DNA from: Shewanella salipaludis
GTDB lineage: Bacteria > Pseudomonadota > Gammaproteobacteria > Enterobacterales > Shewanellaceae
Assembly: GCF_012911865.1 (NCBI RefSeq)
Contig: NZ_JAAXYH010000020.1
Coordinates: forward strand, 1-54,054
Reading direction: 5' to 3'
Length of the DNA stretch: 54,054 nt
Part shown: piece by piece, positions 25,543 through 34,373 of the stretch
Position numbering within the stretch: position 1 is the stretch's first letter
Layout of the letters: each line of letters begins with the position of its first letter
Program-made: the position numbers and the translations under genes
The notes under the pieces: generated by a model
What the model was told of the DNA's origin: nothing
Seen by the model: the letters and a program-made list of their open reading frames with translations, nothing else
The model's database searches: none

Positions 25543-25986
25543 ATGGCGACAGAAACGCTTCCCGTAATAGGTTGGCGCGAATGGGGCGTTTTCCCGGACA
25601 TAGCGAATGAAAAAATCAAGATAAAGGTAGACACGGGAGCCAAGACATCCTGCTTGCATGCCTTTAAAATCAAACCCTTTCAGCGCAATGAATGCCCATG
25701 GGTGCGGGTTTGGCTGCACCCTGAGCAACATTCGGATCGCGCCGTCATCTGTGAGTTTCCCGTCCATGACAGACGCCAGGTCTCGGACTCGGGCGGGCAT
25801 AAACAGCTGAGATATGTGGTTAAGACCCGCTTATTCCTGGGGCCGCACCAGTTCGAGCTGGAATTGACCCTGACCAACAGGGATAACATGAAGTTCAGGA
25901 TGTTACTGGGGCGCAGAGCCCTCGACGGCCGTTTCCTCATAGATCCCGCCGCCTCCTATTTGACCGGCAAACCTCAGCCAGGCTGA
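25543..25986 (+). CDS. RimB-like retropepsin-type protease (PF05618 family)
   Basis: A 147-residue protein with the retropepsin-like active-site strand IKVDTGAKTSCLHA near residue 30 and the closing LLGRRALDGRFLIDPAASYL. The family was once called ATP-dependent zinc protease; members near rimK are aspartic-type enzymes acting on glutamate tails. Here no rimK is adjacent, so the substrate is unknown. It starts with ATG 100 bp after rlmG and converges on the hydroxylase gene, 10 bp away. Confidence 0.88.
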   Translation: MATETLPVIGWREWGVFPDIANEKIKIKVDTGAKTSCLHAFKIKPFQRNECPWVRVWLHPEQHSDRAVICEFPVHDRRQVSDSGGHKQLRYVVKTRLFLGPHQFELELTLTNRDNMKFRMLLGRRALDGRFLIDPAASYLTGKPQPG

Positions 25987-25996
25987 CGGGCACAGC

Positions 25997-26857
25997 TCAG
26001 TCGCTATCCTTGCCGGCGGGCGGGGCAAACAGCAGCCTGAGCCGCTGTCCGACACTCAGGCCTCTGGCCGAGGCCTCACCCAACATGTCGCGCCATTCGC
26101 CGAAGGTGACCTTTAGGGGGTTGAAGCTATGCACCGGCTTGGTGATGCCGTATTCGACCGTTTCGCCCTCGGGCTCGTAGCTGCCGAACAGCTTATCCCA
26201 GATGATGAGGATCCCGGCATAGTTCTTGTCTATGTATTGGGGATTGCGGCCATGATGCACCCTGTGATGGGATGGGGTATTGAACAGCCACTCCAGCGGC
26301 CCCAGCGTCCCGACCGCCTGGGTGTGGACGAAGAACTGCAGCCCCAAGTTAAGCAGCACGACAAACACCACCCAATTGGGATCGAAGCCCAGCACCACCA
26401 GCGGCAACCAGAACAGCCACATGCCGGCCAGGGGGTACATCAGGCTCTGGCGAAATGCCGTGGTGAAATTCATCCGCTCCGAGCTATGGTGCACCACATG
26501 GGCGGCCCACATCCAGCGCACCCTGTGACTGGCACGATGGAACCAGTAATAACAGAAGTCCTGCGCCACCATGAGGGCGATGAAGCTAGGGATGCTCATC
26601 TCGAACTCGAACAATTTCCAGCCGAACAACCAGAGATAGAGCTTGGCGAGCAACAACCCGGTGAGCAGATCCGCCCCCTGATGCAAGCCGGCCAGGGAGA
26701 AGTTGCAGAGGACCTCGGGCAGACGATAGTCCGCCGATGCCGGCAGCTTGCGGCGCCGTATCCCCAGAAACAATTCGAGCATGATGCACACAAAAAACAA
26801 GGGTGCCAACGCCAGCAACAGCATTTCCGGGTGGCTTATCAGTAAATCAACATCCAT
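25997..26857 (-). CDS. Sterol desaturase / fatty acid hydroxylase family protein
   Basis: A 286-residue membrane protein with four or five spans and the di-iron histidine clusters of the family: HRASHR (near 130), HVVHHSSERMN (near 145) and HRVHHGRN (near 220). It should hydroxylate or desaturate a lipid substrate with O2. The substrate is unknown; bacteria with this family rarely make sterols. AGGAAAAAG precedes the ATG at 26857, which is preferred to the upstream start at 26917. Confidence 0.9.
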   Translation of the reverse strand: MDVDLLISHPEMLLLALAPLFFVCIMLELFLGIRRRKLPASADYRLPEVLCNFSLAGLHQGADLLTGLLLAKLYLWLFGWKLFEFEMSIPSFIALMVAQDFCYYWFHRASHRVRWMWAAHVVHHSSERMNFTTAFRQSLMYPLAGMWLFWLPLVVLGFDPNWVVFVVLLNLGLQFFVHTQAVGTLGPLEWLFNTPSHHRVHHGRNPQYIDKNYAGILIIWDKLFGSYEPEGETVEYGITKPVHSFNPLKVTFGEWRDMLGEASARGLSVGQRLRLLFAPPAGKDSD

Positions 26858-27005
26858 TTCTTTTTCCTGGTTCTTCCTGTAGCGGGTGTATGCCCATGAG
26901 CGTCTCACCCACGGCACAGCCTGTTAAAATCAGCGCCCATGCCGGCCGGTGGCAAAGCTCTGCCCCGACAAGCTTAAGCCCAGCCTATGCCCAAGCGGGC
27001 GACGG

Positions 27006-28052
27006 TTACCAGAGCGCATAGTGATCTTCACTCAGGCCGAACACCCTATCCAGCCGATACTCGCGGCCATTGGTGTCTATGAGGCGGCCACGGTAATGAC
27101 CCAAATATTGGCGGAAATTACTCTTGAGCAACCAGAGATTGAGTTTCTCGCTGCGGCAATTGCAGGGGGAAAAATACAGCTCGACCCGGCCATCGTCGGA
27201 GAAGATATGCCATTCCTGCGCCGCGGCCCCCGGGTCTTGAGCGGCGCGGTGGCGCTCGAATTCGAAATGCACAGGGCCGAGCAGATGACGCTCGCCATTG
27301 ATCCAGAATACATTTTCTGTCATGCCGGTTTCATTCACTCCGGCGGCGAGATTCAGCCCCAATATCCCCTCGGCGATACTGGCGTTGACCGAAGCCCAGC
27401 GCCAACTGGTCTGACGCCGCATGTAACCGGCGGAAAAGTCATATCCTGCCAGCGCCCGATTGAGCGGCTGCGGCTCATCGTCGATAAACAACTGCCCCTT
27501 GGGGCTGAGGCCATTATGTTTCTGGGTATAGGTCCAGCCGTTGTAGGCCGTCGGGCTGCACATGGCCAGGGGCAGGCTCAATCGCGGCGCCTGCAGCTCC
27601 AGCTCGGCGCGGATCCTGGCGGTGTTCAGCGTCAGCCGCCACTGGCCATGGCTGATGTCCAGGATGATCTCCCCCTTGCCACTGCCGATACGGCTGCGGC
27701 CCATCAGCGGCGAAGGCGTCATGGCGTAACCCATACCCGGCGGTTTGAGCCAGCCGACCTCGGTCAACTTGTCGGCCCTGATGTCATACAGATAGCAGAA
27801 GGCGCTGCCGACATAACGTATATCGGCAAGCGCCACGCCGATCACATAGCTGGGGGTCACCAGGCTGACGAACTGGAACTGCTTGAAATGAAAGTGCTTG
27901 GCCAGACGGGAGGCCGGCTTGTCCATCACATCGAAATAGGCGAAGTGTTCGAGTCCAAGGGAAGAAATGATGCCATCGAAGTGACCGAATTGCGGCCTGC
28001 CATCGACTGACATCAAGCACTCGGGCGCTATCTGGGTCCGGAAGTCTTGCAT
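27006..28052 (-). CDS. DUF2804 domain-containing protein
   Basis: A 348-residue protein that matches the DUF2804 pattern of a beta-rich lipocalin/AttH-like fold: SLGLEHFAYFDVMDKPASRL near the start and GRLIDTNGREYRLDRVFGLSEDHYALW at the end. No signal peptide or membrane segment was found. Function is unknown; related proteins are often encoded near lipid-metabolism genes, and here the next gene on the same strand is a lipid-hydroxylase-like protein 148 bp away. Confidence 0.85.
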   Translation of the reverse strand: MQDFRTQIAPECLMSVDGRPQFGHFDGIISSLGLEHFAYFDVMDKPASRLAKHFHFKQFQFVSLVTPSYVIGVALADIRYVGSAFCYLYDIRADKLTEVGWLKPPGMGYAMTPSPLMGRSRIGSGKGEIILDISHGQWRLTLNTARIRAELELQAPRLSLPLAMCSPTAYNGWTYTQKHNGLSPKGQLFIDDEPQPLNRALAGYDFSAGYMRRQTSWRWASVNASIAEGILGLNLAAGVNETGMTENVFWINGERHLLGPVHFEFERHRAAQDPGAAAQEWHIFSDDGRVELYFSPCNCRSEKLNLWLLKSNFRQYLGHYRGRLIDTNGREYRLDRVFGLSEDHYALW

Positions 28053-28317
28053 CTACTCTTGCTCAGCGTAATAGGATGACGAGCATCTGGGCGCTCGGGA
28101 ATATTGAACTTTTACTCTAACCTGAAGTGCGTCGGTTGAACAGGGGGCGGGGAAGATTTGTTGCTATTTTGTAACATGATTTTTACCACTCACAGCCGCA
28201 CCCCGCATATATGGGGATAAACCCAGGCCGGCGGCATTCAACGGTAGAGGGGCACTCTGGCATCGACGATGAATTCTGGTATCCTGTCGACAACTTTCTC
28301 CGTATAAAGTGAAGCTT

Positions 28318-28881
28318 ATGAAACGTTTATTGCTCCTTATTGTCTCCTCACTCGCTTTAACCGCCTGTGCCGGCCATGCCCCGACTCATATCGCCCTGAG
28401 CCCGCAGCTGCCTGCGGTCAATCAACAGGCCCAAGGTCAGCCCCTGGCAATCGAAACCTTGGATACCCGCAGCGCCAACTACATAGTACGCTTCAAGGAT
28501 GGCGACAAGGCCGCCCGTCTCGTCAGCCCGAGCGAGCCGCCCAGAATACAACTGGATCAGGTCTTTCGCGCCGGTTTTGCCCAGGCGGGCTACCAAATAG
28601 ATCCCGCCGCCGCCACCAGCCTGCAGATCCGCCTGGAACAGCTGCTGACCGACGTCGAGGAAGGCCATTTCAGCTTCGAGGCCAACAGCCAGATCACCAT
28701 AGATGTGGTGGCCAAGAACAGCAGCCAGGAACTGAGCAAACGTTACCGTGCCAAGGGTCATCTGACCGGACCCTTCGGCGCCGACTACGCCAGCCTGGAA
28801 CTGGATATGAACAAGCTGCTGGAGCAGCTGGTCAGGGACATACTCAATGATCCGGAACTAAATCAATTTCTCCAGCACTAG
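28318..28881 (+). CDS. YajG family outer-membrane-type lipoprotein
   Basis: A 187-residue lipoprotein. MKRLLLLIVSSLALTAC is a signal peptide with a lipobox ending at the cysteine. The mature part is the YajG domain (IQLDQVFRAGFAQAGYQID and the LEQLLTDVEEG region). YajG lipoproteins are widespread and uncharacterised. The ATG at 28318 was chosen over a GTG at 28309 because it gives a normal signal peptide. A cyclophilin gene follows after 50 bp, probably in the same transcript. Confidence 0.9.
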   Translation: MKRLLLLIVSSLALTACAGHAPTHIALSPQLPAVNQQAQGQPLAIETLDTRSANYIVRFKDGDKAARLVSPSEPPRIQLDQVFRAGFAQAGYQIDPAAATSLQIRLEQLLTDVEEGHFSFEANSQITIDVVAKNSSQELSKRYRAKGHLTGPFGADYASLELDMNKLLEQLVRDILNDPELNQFLQH

Positions 28882-28931
28882 GCGCACCGGCGCCACAAGA
28901 TCCCACTCAATGGAAAGAAAAGGAAAACCTT

Positions 28932-29516
28932 ATGTTCAGAAGCCTGATTGCCGCCACCCTCCTATGCATGAGTCAGTGGGCGTTAGCACTAGACATACAG
29001 CCGGACAGCCTGTATCCCAGGGTCGAGATGCAGACCAGCATGGGCAAGATAGTGATCGAGCTCGACCGCACCCGAGCCCCAATAACGGTCGATAACTTCC
29101 TCACCTATGTGGTCAAGGGCGAGTACGACAACACCATCTTCCACAGGGTGATTGCCGACTTCGTGGTGCAGGGCGGCGGCCTGAACAAGGCACTGGAAGA
29201 GTTGCCCGAAGACAAGCCGATAGTCAATGAGTCGGGCAATGGCCTGTCCAACGCGCTGGGCACCATAGCCATGGCCAGAGAGAACGAGCCCCATTCGGCG
29301 ACCCGCCAGTTCTATTTTAATGTCGCCGACAATACCAAGCTGGACCCGTCCAAGAGACGCTGGGGTTATGCCGTATTCGGTGAGGTAGTCGAAGGCATGG
29401 AGGTGCTGCAAGCCATGGCCATGGTGGAGACGGCCCACAACGAGAAGCTCGATTGGCCCGACGTGCCCGTGACGCCTATCATACTGAAGCAGGCGAAACT
29501 GCTGCCACGGAACTGA
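28932..29516 (+). CDS. Periplasmic peptidyl-prolyl cis-trans isomerase (cyclophilin type)
   Basis: A 194-residue cyclophilin with a signal peptide (about the first 20 residues, cleaved near ALALD). The catalytic fold is visible in NTIFHRVIADFVVQGGG (with the active-site Arg and Phe) and SATRQFYFNVADN. It would speed proline isomerisation in exported proteins and resembles PpiA. It is encoded directly after a YajG lipoprotein gene, as in related genomes. Confidence 0.93.
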   Translation: MFRSLIAATLLCMSQWALALDIQPDSLYPRVEMQTSMGKIVIELDRTRAPITVDNFLTYVVKGEYDNTIFHRVIADFVVQGGGLNKALEELPEDKPIVNESGNGLSNALGTIAMARENEPHSATRQFYFNVADNTKLDPSKRRWGYAVFGEVVEGMEVLQAMAMVETAHNEKLDWPDVPVTPIILKQAKLLPRN

Positions 29517-29609
29517 ATAGCCATCCGTTTTACCCCTGTTAAAAATTTTTGAGCAAATACGCCAAATTTGCTCCTATACTGCTAGGGTAAACAAAAAGGA
29601 GGCGATCCG

Positions 29610-29930
29610 ATGACGACTGCAGAGTTCATCGATACAAAAGCGCCCCAGCTGGCTTTCTATGGCAAGGCATTTTTGAGTGAACAGCTCGAGTTTCAGGAAG
29701 TTCAGCTTTATCTATGGGACACACTGGAGGAATGGCAGAGTCTCAATCCCCAGGGTGACGCGCTAACAGATATGGAAAGAGTATTTTGGCACTTGTTGCA
29801 TAGCTTCGATAAATGGCCCGACTGGGTGCTCCGGGGTAATCAGTATCTGAGTAAACAGCTCTACGACTGTTGTGATTATCTGAGTCTTGGAGGGCAGCTA
29901 CCCGCCGGCTGTATCGGCAACCGACCTTGA
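29610..29930 (+). CDS. Conserved-looking small protein of unknown function
   Basis: A 106-residue acidic protein beginning MTTAEFIDTKAPQ, with a tryptophan-rich middle (LWDTLEEW, VFWHLLHSFDKWPDWVLRGN). No signal peptide or membrane span. AAAGGAGG sits seven bases before the ATG, a strong ribosome site, and two terminator-like hairpins follow, so it is very likely a real single-gene unit. I recognise no family. Confidence 0.8.
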   Translation: MTTAEFIDTKAPQLAFYGKAFLSEQLEFQEVQLYLWDTLEEWQSLNPQGDALTDMERVFWHLLHSFDKWPDWVLRGNQYLSKQLYDCCDYLSLGGQLPAGCIGNRP

Positions 29931-29987
29931 GCCTCTCAGACGATGAGAGGCTTTCGACCTGACAAATGGCCCTGATGGGCCATTTTT
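29930..29987 (+). terminator. Two consecutive hairpins, the second a rho-independent terminator
   Basis: The first stem pairs 29930-29938 with 29944-29952. The second pairs 29964-29972 with 29977-29985 and runs into TTTTTATT. Together they end the small-protein transcript. Confidence 0.85.
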
Positions 29988-30082
29988 ATTGCGCCGGTGA
30001 CCACAGCCGGGATGGAAATAGGCCTTGAACCCACAGGCTGCGCCCCGTAAGCTTACGGCATCGACATCACTGAAGTTCCCCT

Positions 30083-31498
30083 ATGTCCTCTGACTCTTTC
30101 CACCGCCGAACCCTGGATGCGCTTTCCGTCTATTGCCACAGGCGCGTGCTGGTGTTGCTCTTGCTCGGTTTCTCCGCCGGTTTGCCCCTGATGCTGGTAT
30201 TCTCCACCCTGTCCTTCTGGCTGCGCGAAGCCGGAATAGACAGAGCCGCCATAGGCTATTTCAGCTGGATAGCCCTGGCCTATGCCTTCAAGTGGGCCTG
30301 GTCGCCGCTGGTGGACAGGCTGTCGCTGCCGCTGTTTACCCGCTTGCTGGGCCGGCGGCGCGGCTGGATGCTGTTCGCCCAACTCCTGTTGGTCATCGCC
30401 ATCCTGAACATGTCGGTCAGCGACCCACGCCAGGATCTCGAGCGTCTGGCCCTGTTTGCTCTCATGGTGGCGCTGGCGTCGGCGACCCAGGACATAGTCA
30501 TAGATGCCTTCAGGATAGAGTCCGCCCCCGAGAGGATGCAGGCGGCATTGGCGGCGGCCTATCAGGTGGGCTACCGCAGTGCCATGATAGTGGCCACCGC
30601 AGGCGCGCTCACCATAGCCGCCTGGATAGAACCAGCATCCGACAGCTATAACCTCGCCGCCTGGCAGACCTCCTATCTGGTGATGGCCGGGCTGATGTCG
30701 ATAGGCATAATCACCACCCTGTTCAGCCGCGAGCCAGAGGTGGATACCAAGGCCGCCGATGCCAAGGAACTGCAGCTGAAACAGGCGCTGGCACACAAGT
30801 ATCCGGGTCCCCTGGCCGCCTGCCTGTCCTGGGGCTATACCGCCAGCGTGCTGCCCTTCATCGACTTTTTCAAGCGTTATGGCCGCAACGCCATACTGAT
30901 ACTCTTGCTCATCTCCTGTTACCGCATCTCGGACATAGTCATGGGTATCATGGCCAATGTCTTCTATGTCGACATGGGCTTTGCCAAGGATGAAATAGCC
31001 GCCATCAGCAAGATCTACGGCCTGATCATGACCCTGGTCGGAGCCGCCTTCGGGGGTGTCCTGCTGGCACGCTTCGGCACCATGAAGATCTTATTCCTCG
31101 GTGCCCTGCTGGTGGCTGTGACCAACCTGCTGTTCGCCTACCAGGCGGTGATAGGCTACGATGTGCCCTTGCTGACCTTCATCATTTCGGTGGACAACTT
31201 CAGTGCCGGGATCGCCACCGCGGCCTTCATCGCCTATCTGTCGAGCCTCACCAGCAGCGGCTACAGTGCGACCCAATATGCCCTACTGTCGTCCATCATG
31301 TTGTTATTCCCCAAGTTCATCGCCGGCTTTTCCGGCGAATATGTCGATGCCTTCGGCTATGTCAATTTCTTCGTCGCCGCCAGCCTCATAGGCTTCCCTG
31401 TGCTGGGATTGGTGACTCTGGTCGCCCGGCGCTCCCCCAAACCCGCGCCTATTCCCGCCGCGGAGCCGGTGGCAGACTGCCAGCCCGAGAGCAAATAA
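30083..31498 (+). CDS. ampG: AmpG-family muropeptide permease (MFS)
   Basis: A 471-residue inner-membrane transporter with 12 or more spans. GFSAGLPLMLVFSTLSFWLREAG at the N-terminus and ASATQDIVIDAFRIE are family signatures. AmpG imports anhydro-muropeptides from the periplasm for cell-wall recycling and thereby influences beta-lactamase induction. It faces yajQ convergently across a bidirectional terminator. Confidence 0.94.
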   Translation: MSSDSFHRRTLDALSVYCHRRVLVLLLLGFSAGLPLMLVFSTLSFWLREAGIDRAAIGYFSWIALAYAFKWAWSPLVDRLSLPLFTRLLGRRRGWMLFAQLLLVIAILNMSVSDPRQDLERLALFALMVALASATQDIVIDAFRIESAPERMQAALAAAYQVGYRSAMIVATAGALTIAAWIEPASDSYNLAAWQTSYLVMAGLMSIGIITTLFSREPEVDTKAADAKELQLKQALAHKYPGPLAACLSWGYTASVLPFIDFFKRYGRNAILILLLISCYRISDIVMGIMANVFYVDMGFAKDEIAAISKIYGLIMTLVGAAFGGVLLARFGTMKILFLGALLVAVTNLLFAYQAVIGYDVPLLTFIISVDNFSAGIATAAFIAYLSSLTSSGYSATQYALLSSIMLLFPKFIAGFSGEYVDAFGYVNFFVAASLIGFPVLGLVTLVARRSPKPAPIPAAEPVADCQPESK

Positions 31499-31538
31499 CC
31501 GACGGCCCAGGTCTGAGCCGGGCGAGGCCAAAAAGCAG

Positions 31539-31560
31539 AAAGCCCTCGAATGAGGGCTTT
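31539..31560. terminator. Bidirectional terminator between ampG and yajQ
   Basis: A 9-bp perfect stem (31539-31547 with 31552-31560) has a GAAT loop, with A/T-rich arms that work in both directions between convergent genes. Confidence 0.8.
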
Positions 31561-31582
31561 CCTATGTCGGGTTCGACGCGCG

Positions 31583-32068
31583 TTAGTCGCGGAAGTTGTT
31601 GAACTGGAACGGCTGGCCCAACTCTGACTTTCTCGCCAGCGCCATCACCGCCTGCAGATCATCCCTGGCCTTGCCCGTGACCCTGACGCTGTCGCCCTGG
31701 ATGGATGACTGCACCTTCAGCTTGCTGTCTTTGATCAGCTTCACCAGTTTCTTGGCTATGTCTGTCTCTATGCCCTGCTTGAATCTCACCTTCAGGGAGA
31801 AGGTCTTGCCGCTATGCACAGACTTTTCATCCACATCCATGGCGGCGGGATCCACGTTGCGCTTGCTCAGCTGAGTGCGCAGTATGTCCACCAGCTGCTT
31901 GCATTGGAAATCGTCTTCGGCGGTCAAGGTCACCACGTGATCCTTGTACTCCACATTGGCTTCCTTACCGCGAAAATCGAAGCGGCTCGCCAGTTCACGG
32001 CGCGAATTATCGACCGCATTACGCAGTTCGACTTCGTCGACTTCTGAAACAATATCGAATGAAGGCAT
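31583..32068 (-). CDS. yajQ: YajQ family nucleotide-binding protein
   Basis: A 161-residue protein, MPSFDIVSEVDEVELRNAV at the start and LQAVMALARKSELGQPFQFNNFRD at the end, both strongly conserved in the family. YajQ homologues bind cyclic di-GMP in Xanthomonas and Pseudomonas and modulate transcription factors; binding here is inferred from family membership. Monocistronic, convergent with ampG. Confidence 0.96.
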   Translation of the reverse strand: MPSFDIVSEVDEVELRNAVDNSRRELASRFDFRGKEANVEYKDHVVTLTAEDDFQCKQLVDILRTQLSKRNVDPAAMDVDEKSVHSGKTFSLKVRFKQGIETDIAKKLVKLIKDSKLKVQSSIQGDSVRVTGKARDDLQAVMALARKSELGQPFQFNNFRD

Positions 32069-32219
32069 CTTGCCCTCCCTTAGGTCATTGCAAATAGCCT
32101 TAGTCTACCCATTGTGGCGTCCAAGTTGAAGACCAGCTGTATAAAACACAGGTTGTTGGTGACTTTGGGGCCACATTTTCCTATGATTGGCGCAAATACC
32201 TCCTAGCCATCTGCATCCC

Positions 32220-32579
32220 GTGATCACCAAAAGAACCCTGTTCAAGCTGGCATTAGCCATAGCAGTGCTTGTTATCAGCTATCTGGTTTTCTCCAGACCC
32301 AACTATCCCCAGAACATTCCCAACCTGGACAAACTGGGCCATATCGGCAGTTTCTTCTGTCTGGCATACCTGAGCTATCTGGCCTTCAGGCCCAAGTGGT
32401 ACCTGTTGAGCCTGGCTTTGAGTGGTTATGCGGTACTGATAGAATTGGTGCAATCCAGACTGCCCTATCGCAGCGCGTCGACAGCGGATGTGGTGGCAGA
32501 CTTGGTAGGTATCACCTTGTTTTACTTCCTGCTCTGGGGCTACCGAAGATACTTTCCCGCCACAGGCCTGGCCGAATAG
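32220..32579 (+). CDS. VanZ-like small membrane protein
   Basis: A product of about 119 residues with four predicted spans and the VanZ-like segments LDKLGHIGSFFCLAYLSY and ALIELVQSRLPYRSASTADVVADLVG (shown as two parts of the family pattern). VanZ-like proteins are widespread; most are unrelated to teicoplanin resistance. The GTG at 32220 was taken because the first span follows at once. A TTG at 32187 would add 11 residues; neither has a clear ribosome site. panE follows 7 bp later. Confidence 0.82.
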   Translation: MITKRTLFKLALAIAVLVISYLVFSRPNYPQNIPNLDKLGHIGSFFCLAYLSYLAFRPKWYLLSLALSGYAVLIELVQSRLPYRSASTADVVADLVGITLFYFLLWGYRRYFPATGLAE

Positions 32580-32586
32580 TCGAGCC

Positions 32587-33528
32587 ATGGCAGCACAAGG
32601 AGTCAACGGCAATCCCCCCAGAATAGCGATACTGGGTGCCGGCGCCGTGGGGCAGCTGCTATGCCATCAGTTGACCCAAGCCGGCGCCCGGGTCGGCCTC
32701 ATCGCCAGGCCAGGCTCAGGCCAAGCCGACCGGGTCACACTGGACTTCACCTCGCTGGATAACAGCCGATACCAACACAGCGTAGCGCTACTGCCCCAGG
32801 ACGCTGACGCAGTCAAGGACCTCGACCTGCTGCTGGTATGCGTCAAGGCCTACCAGGTCGTCGATGCCCTGACGCCCTTGTTGCCAAGACTGGCGGCCGA
32901 CTGCCAACTGGTGCTGATGCATAACGGCATGGGGCCCTATCTGACGTTGCTGCCCAAGCTGGCCGGCCGCGGCCTGACGTTGGCGACCACCTCCCAGGGC
33001 GCCCTGCGCCAGGGGCAATGGCAGGTGACCCAAACGGGACCAGGGCTGACCCAACTGGGTTGGATCCATGGCCCTGTGATGAGCGAACAGCACAGGGCCC
33101 TGTTGCTCGGGGCCATCCCCGACAGCCAGTGGTGCGAGGCGATCCTGCCGGCGCTATGGCAGAAGCTGGCGGTCAATGCCGTCATCAATCCGCTGACGGC
33201 TATCTACGAGTGTCGCAACGGCGAGTTGCGCCGGGAGTCATTCCGGCCCCTGCGCGAGTCTGTGCTGCAGGAGTTGATCCAAGTCGCCGCCGCCGATGGG
33301 ATAGCGCTCGACGCCCATGCCCTGGGCGAGCGCCTGGCGAGCGTCATCGCCCTAACGGCAAACAATTACTCCTCCATGCATCAGGACCTGGCCCATGGCC
33401 GGCGCACCGAAATAGAGGAAATCAATGGCTTCATCCTGAGCCGCGCCGCACTGCATGGCATAGCTGCGCCGACAAACCTGCGCCTCTATCGGGAAATCAA
33501 ACGACTGCAGGCCCTGTCCGGGCAGTAA
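32587..33528 (+). CDS. panE: 2-dehydropantoate 2-reductase
   Basis: A 313-residue ketopantoate reductase of coenzyme A synthesis. It has the NADPH-binding ILGAGAVGQLLC near residue 15, the catalytic lysine in LWQKLAVNAVINPLTAI and the acidic ligand in EIEEINGFI. It reduces ketopantoate to pantoate with NADPH. It follows the VanZ-like gene closely, so they are likely co-transcribed. Confidence 0.94.
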   Translation: MAAQGVNGNPPRIAILGAGAVGQLLCHQLTQAGARVGLIARPGSGQADRVTLDFTSLDNSRYQHSVALLPQDADAVKDLDLLLVCVKAYQVVDALTPLLPRLAADCQLVLMHNGMGPYLTLLPKLAGRGLTLATTSQGALRQGQWQVTQTGPGLTQLGWIHGPVMSEQHRALLLGAIPDSQWCEAILPALWQKLAVNAVINPLTAIYECRNGELRRESFRPLRESVLQELIQVAAADGIALDAHALGERLASVIALTANNYSSMHQDLAHGRRTEIEEINGFILSRAALHGIAAPTNLRLYREIKRLQALSGQ

Positions 33529-33703
33529 GGCGTTATTCAGGTTAGATTCATCTTCCTATGACACAATCCCGTCATCGTTAAGCGACCCACTTTCCAGAAC
33601 CCAGGTTGCCCGGTCTTGGCCGGAAACGACGCACCTTTACTGCCGGCTCCCCCTATTCGCCCAGTAGAGAAATCCAGAAGCACATCTCATCCAGGAGGAT
33701 GCC

Positions 33704-34360
33704 ATGAAGCAGAGTATTCAGTGGCTATCGGCAATCGCCATCGCGACCAGTTTCATTTACAGCGGCTATGCCTTAGCGGATCCGCCGCCCCATGCACAGG
33801 CCCATGGCCGGGGACACAAGCAAGAGCAGCATGGCCATGACAGGCATGAACATCACAGGCACTATGACGACAGGCATCATGACGACAGACACCATGATGA
33901 CAGACGCTACCGGGATGGGCGCCATTACCCTGCCTCGCTGCCGACAGACTCTGTCTATATCCGCTTTGGCCAACAACACTTCGGCTTCAGTGGTGGCTTA
34001 TTTTACCGCAACTCGAACTTTGGCTTCGAGCTGGTGCATCCCCCCATAGGCCTGAGGCTGGGTTACCTGCCCTCGGGGTATCACAAATTCCACCGCCATA
34101 ACCGCGACTACTATGTGCTGAATCAAACCTACTATATCTACCACGACGACAGCCGGGAGTACGAAGTGGTGGATGCGCCCGTGGCGGAAAACATCACCCA
34201 TGGCGATGACTACCAAATCGGCGGGCTATACAGGGCCCTGCCACGACACAGCCGGCCCGTGACCCGCAATGGTATGCAGTACTTCCGCTTCCGGCACTGG
34301 TACTTCCTGCCCCAATCCCACGGCAATGAAGTCAAGTACCTGGCGCTGCAATTCCACTGA
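33704..34360 (+). CDS. Histidine-rich periplasmic protein of the DUF6515 type
   Basis: A 218-residue protein with a signal peptide (about residues 1-25, ending YALA). Residues 30-75 are extremely rich in His and Asp, with the repeated unit RHHDD. The remaining part, SVYIRFGQQHFGFSGGLFYR onward, is the conserved aromatic-rich domain of DUF6515. The His/Asp stretch suggests binding of divalent metals in the periplasm, but no function is known. CAGGAGG precedes the ATG. No metal-transport gene is adjacent. Confidence 0.82.
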   Translation: MKQSIQWLSAIAIATSFIYSGYALADPPPHAQAHGRGHKQEQHGHDRHEHHRHYDDRHHDDRHHDDRRYRDGRHYPASLPTDSVYIRFGQQHFGFSGGLFYRNSNFGFELVHPPIGLRLGYLPSGYHKFHRHNRDYYVLNQTYYIYHDDSREYEVVDAPVAENITHGDDYQIGGLYRALPRHSRPVTRNGMQYFRFRHWYFLPQSHGNEVKYLALQFH

Positions 34361-34373
34361 CAACCCGGCCGCT

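Noticed and set aside
33840..33920. A possible CRISPR-like or satellite repeat
   Set aside because: The repeated GACGACAGRCAYCATGA units encode the His/Asp stretch of the DUF6515 protein and have no spacers.
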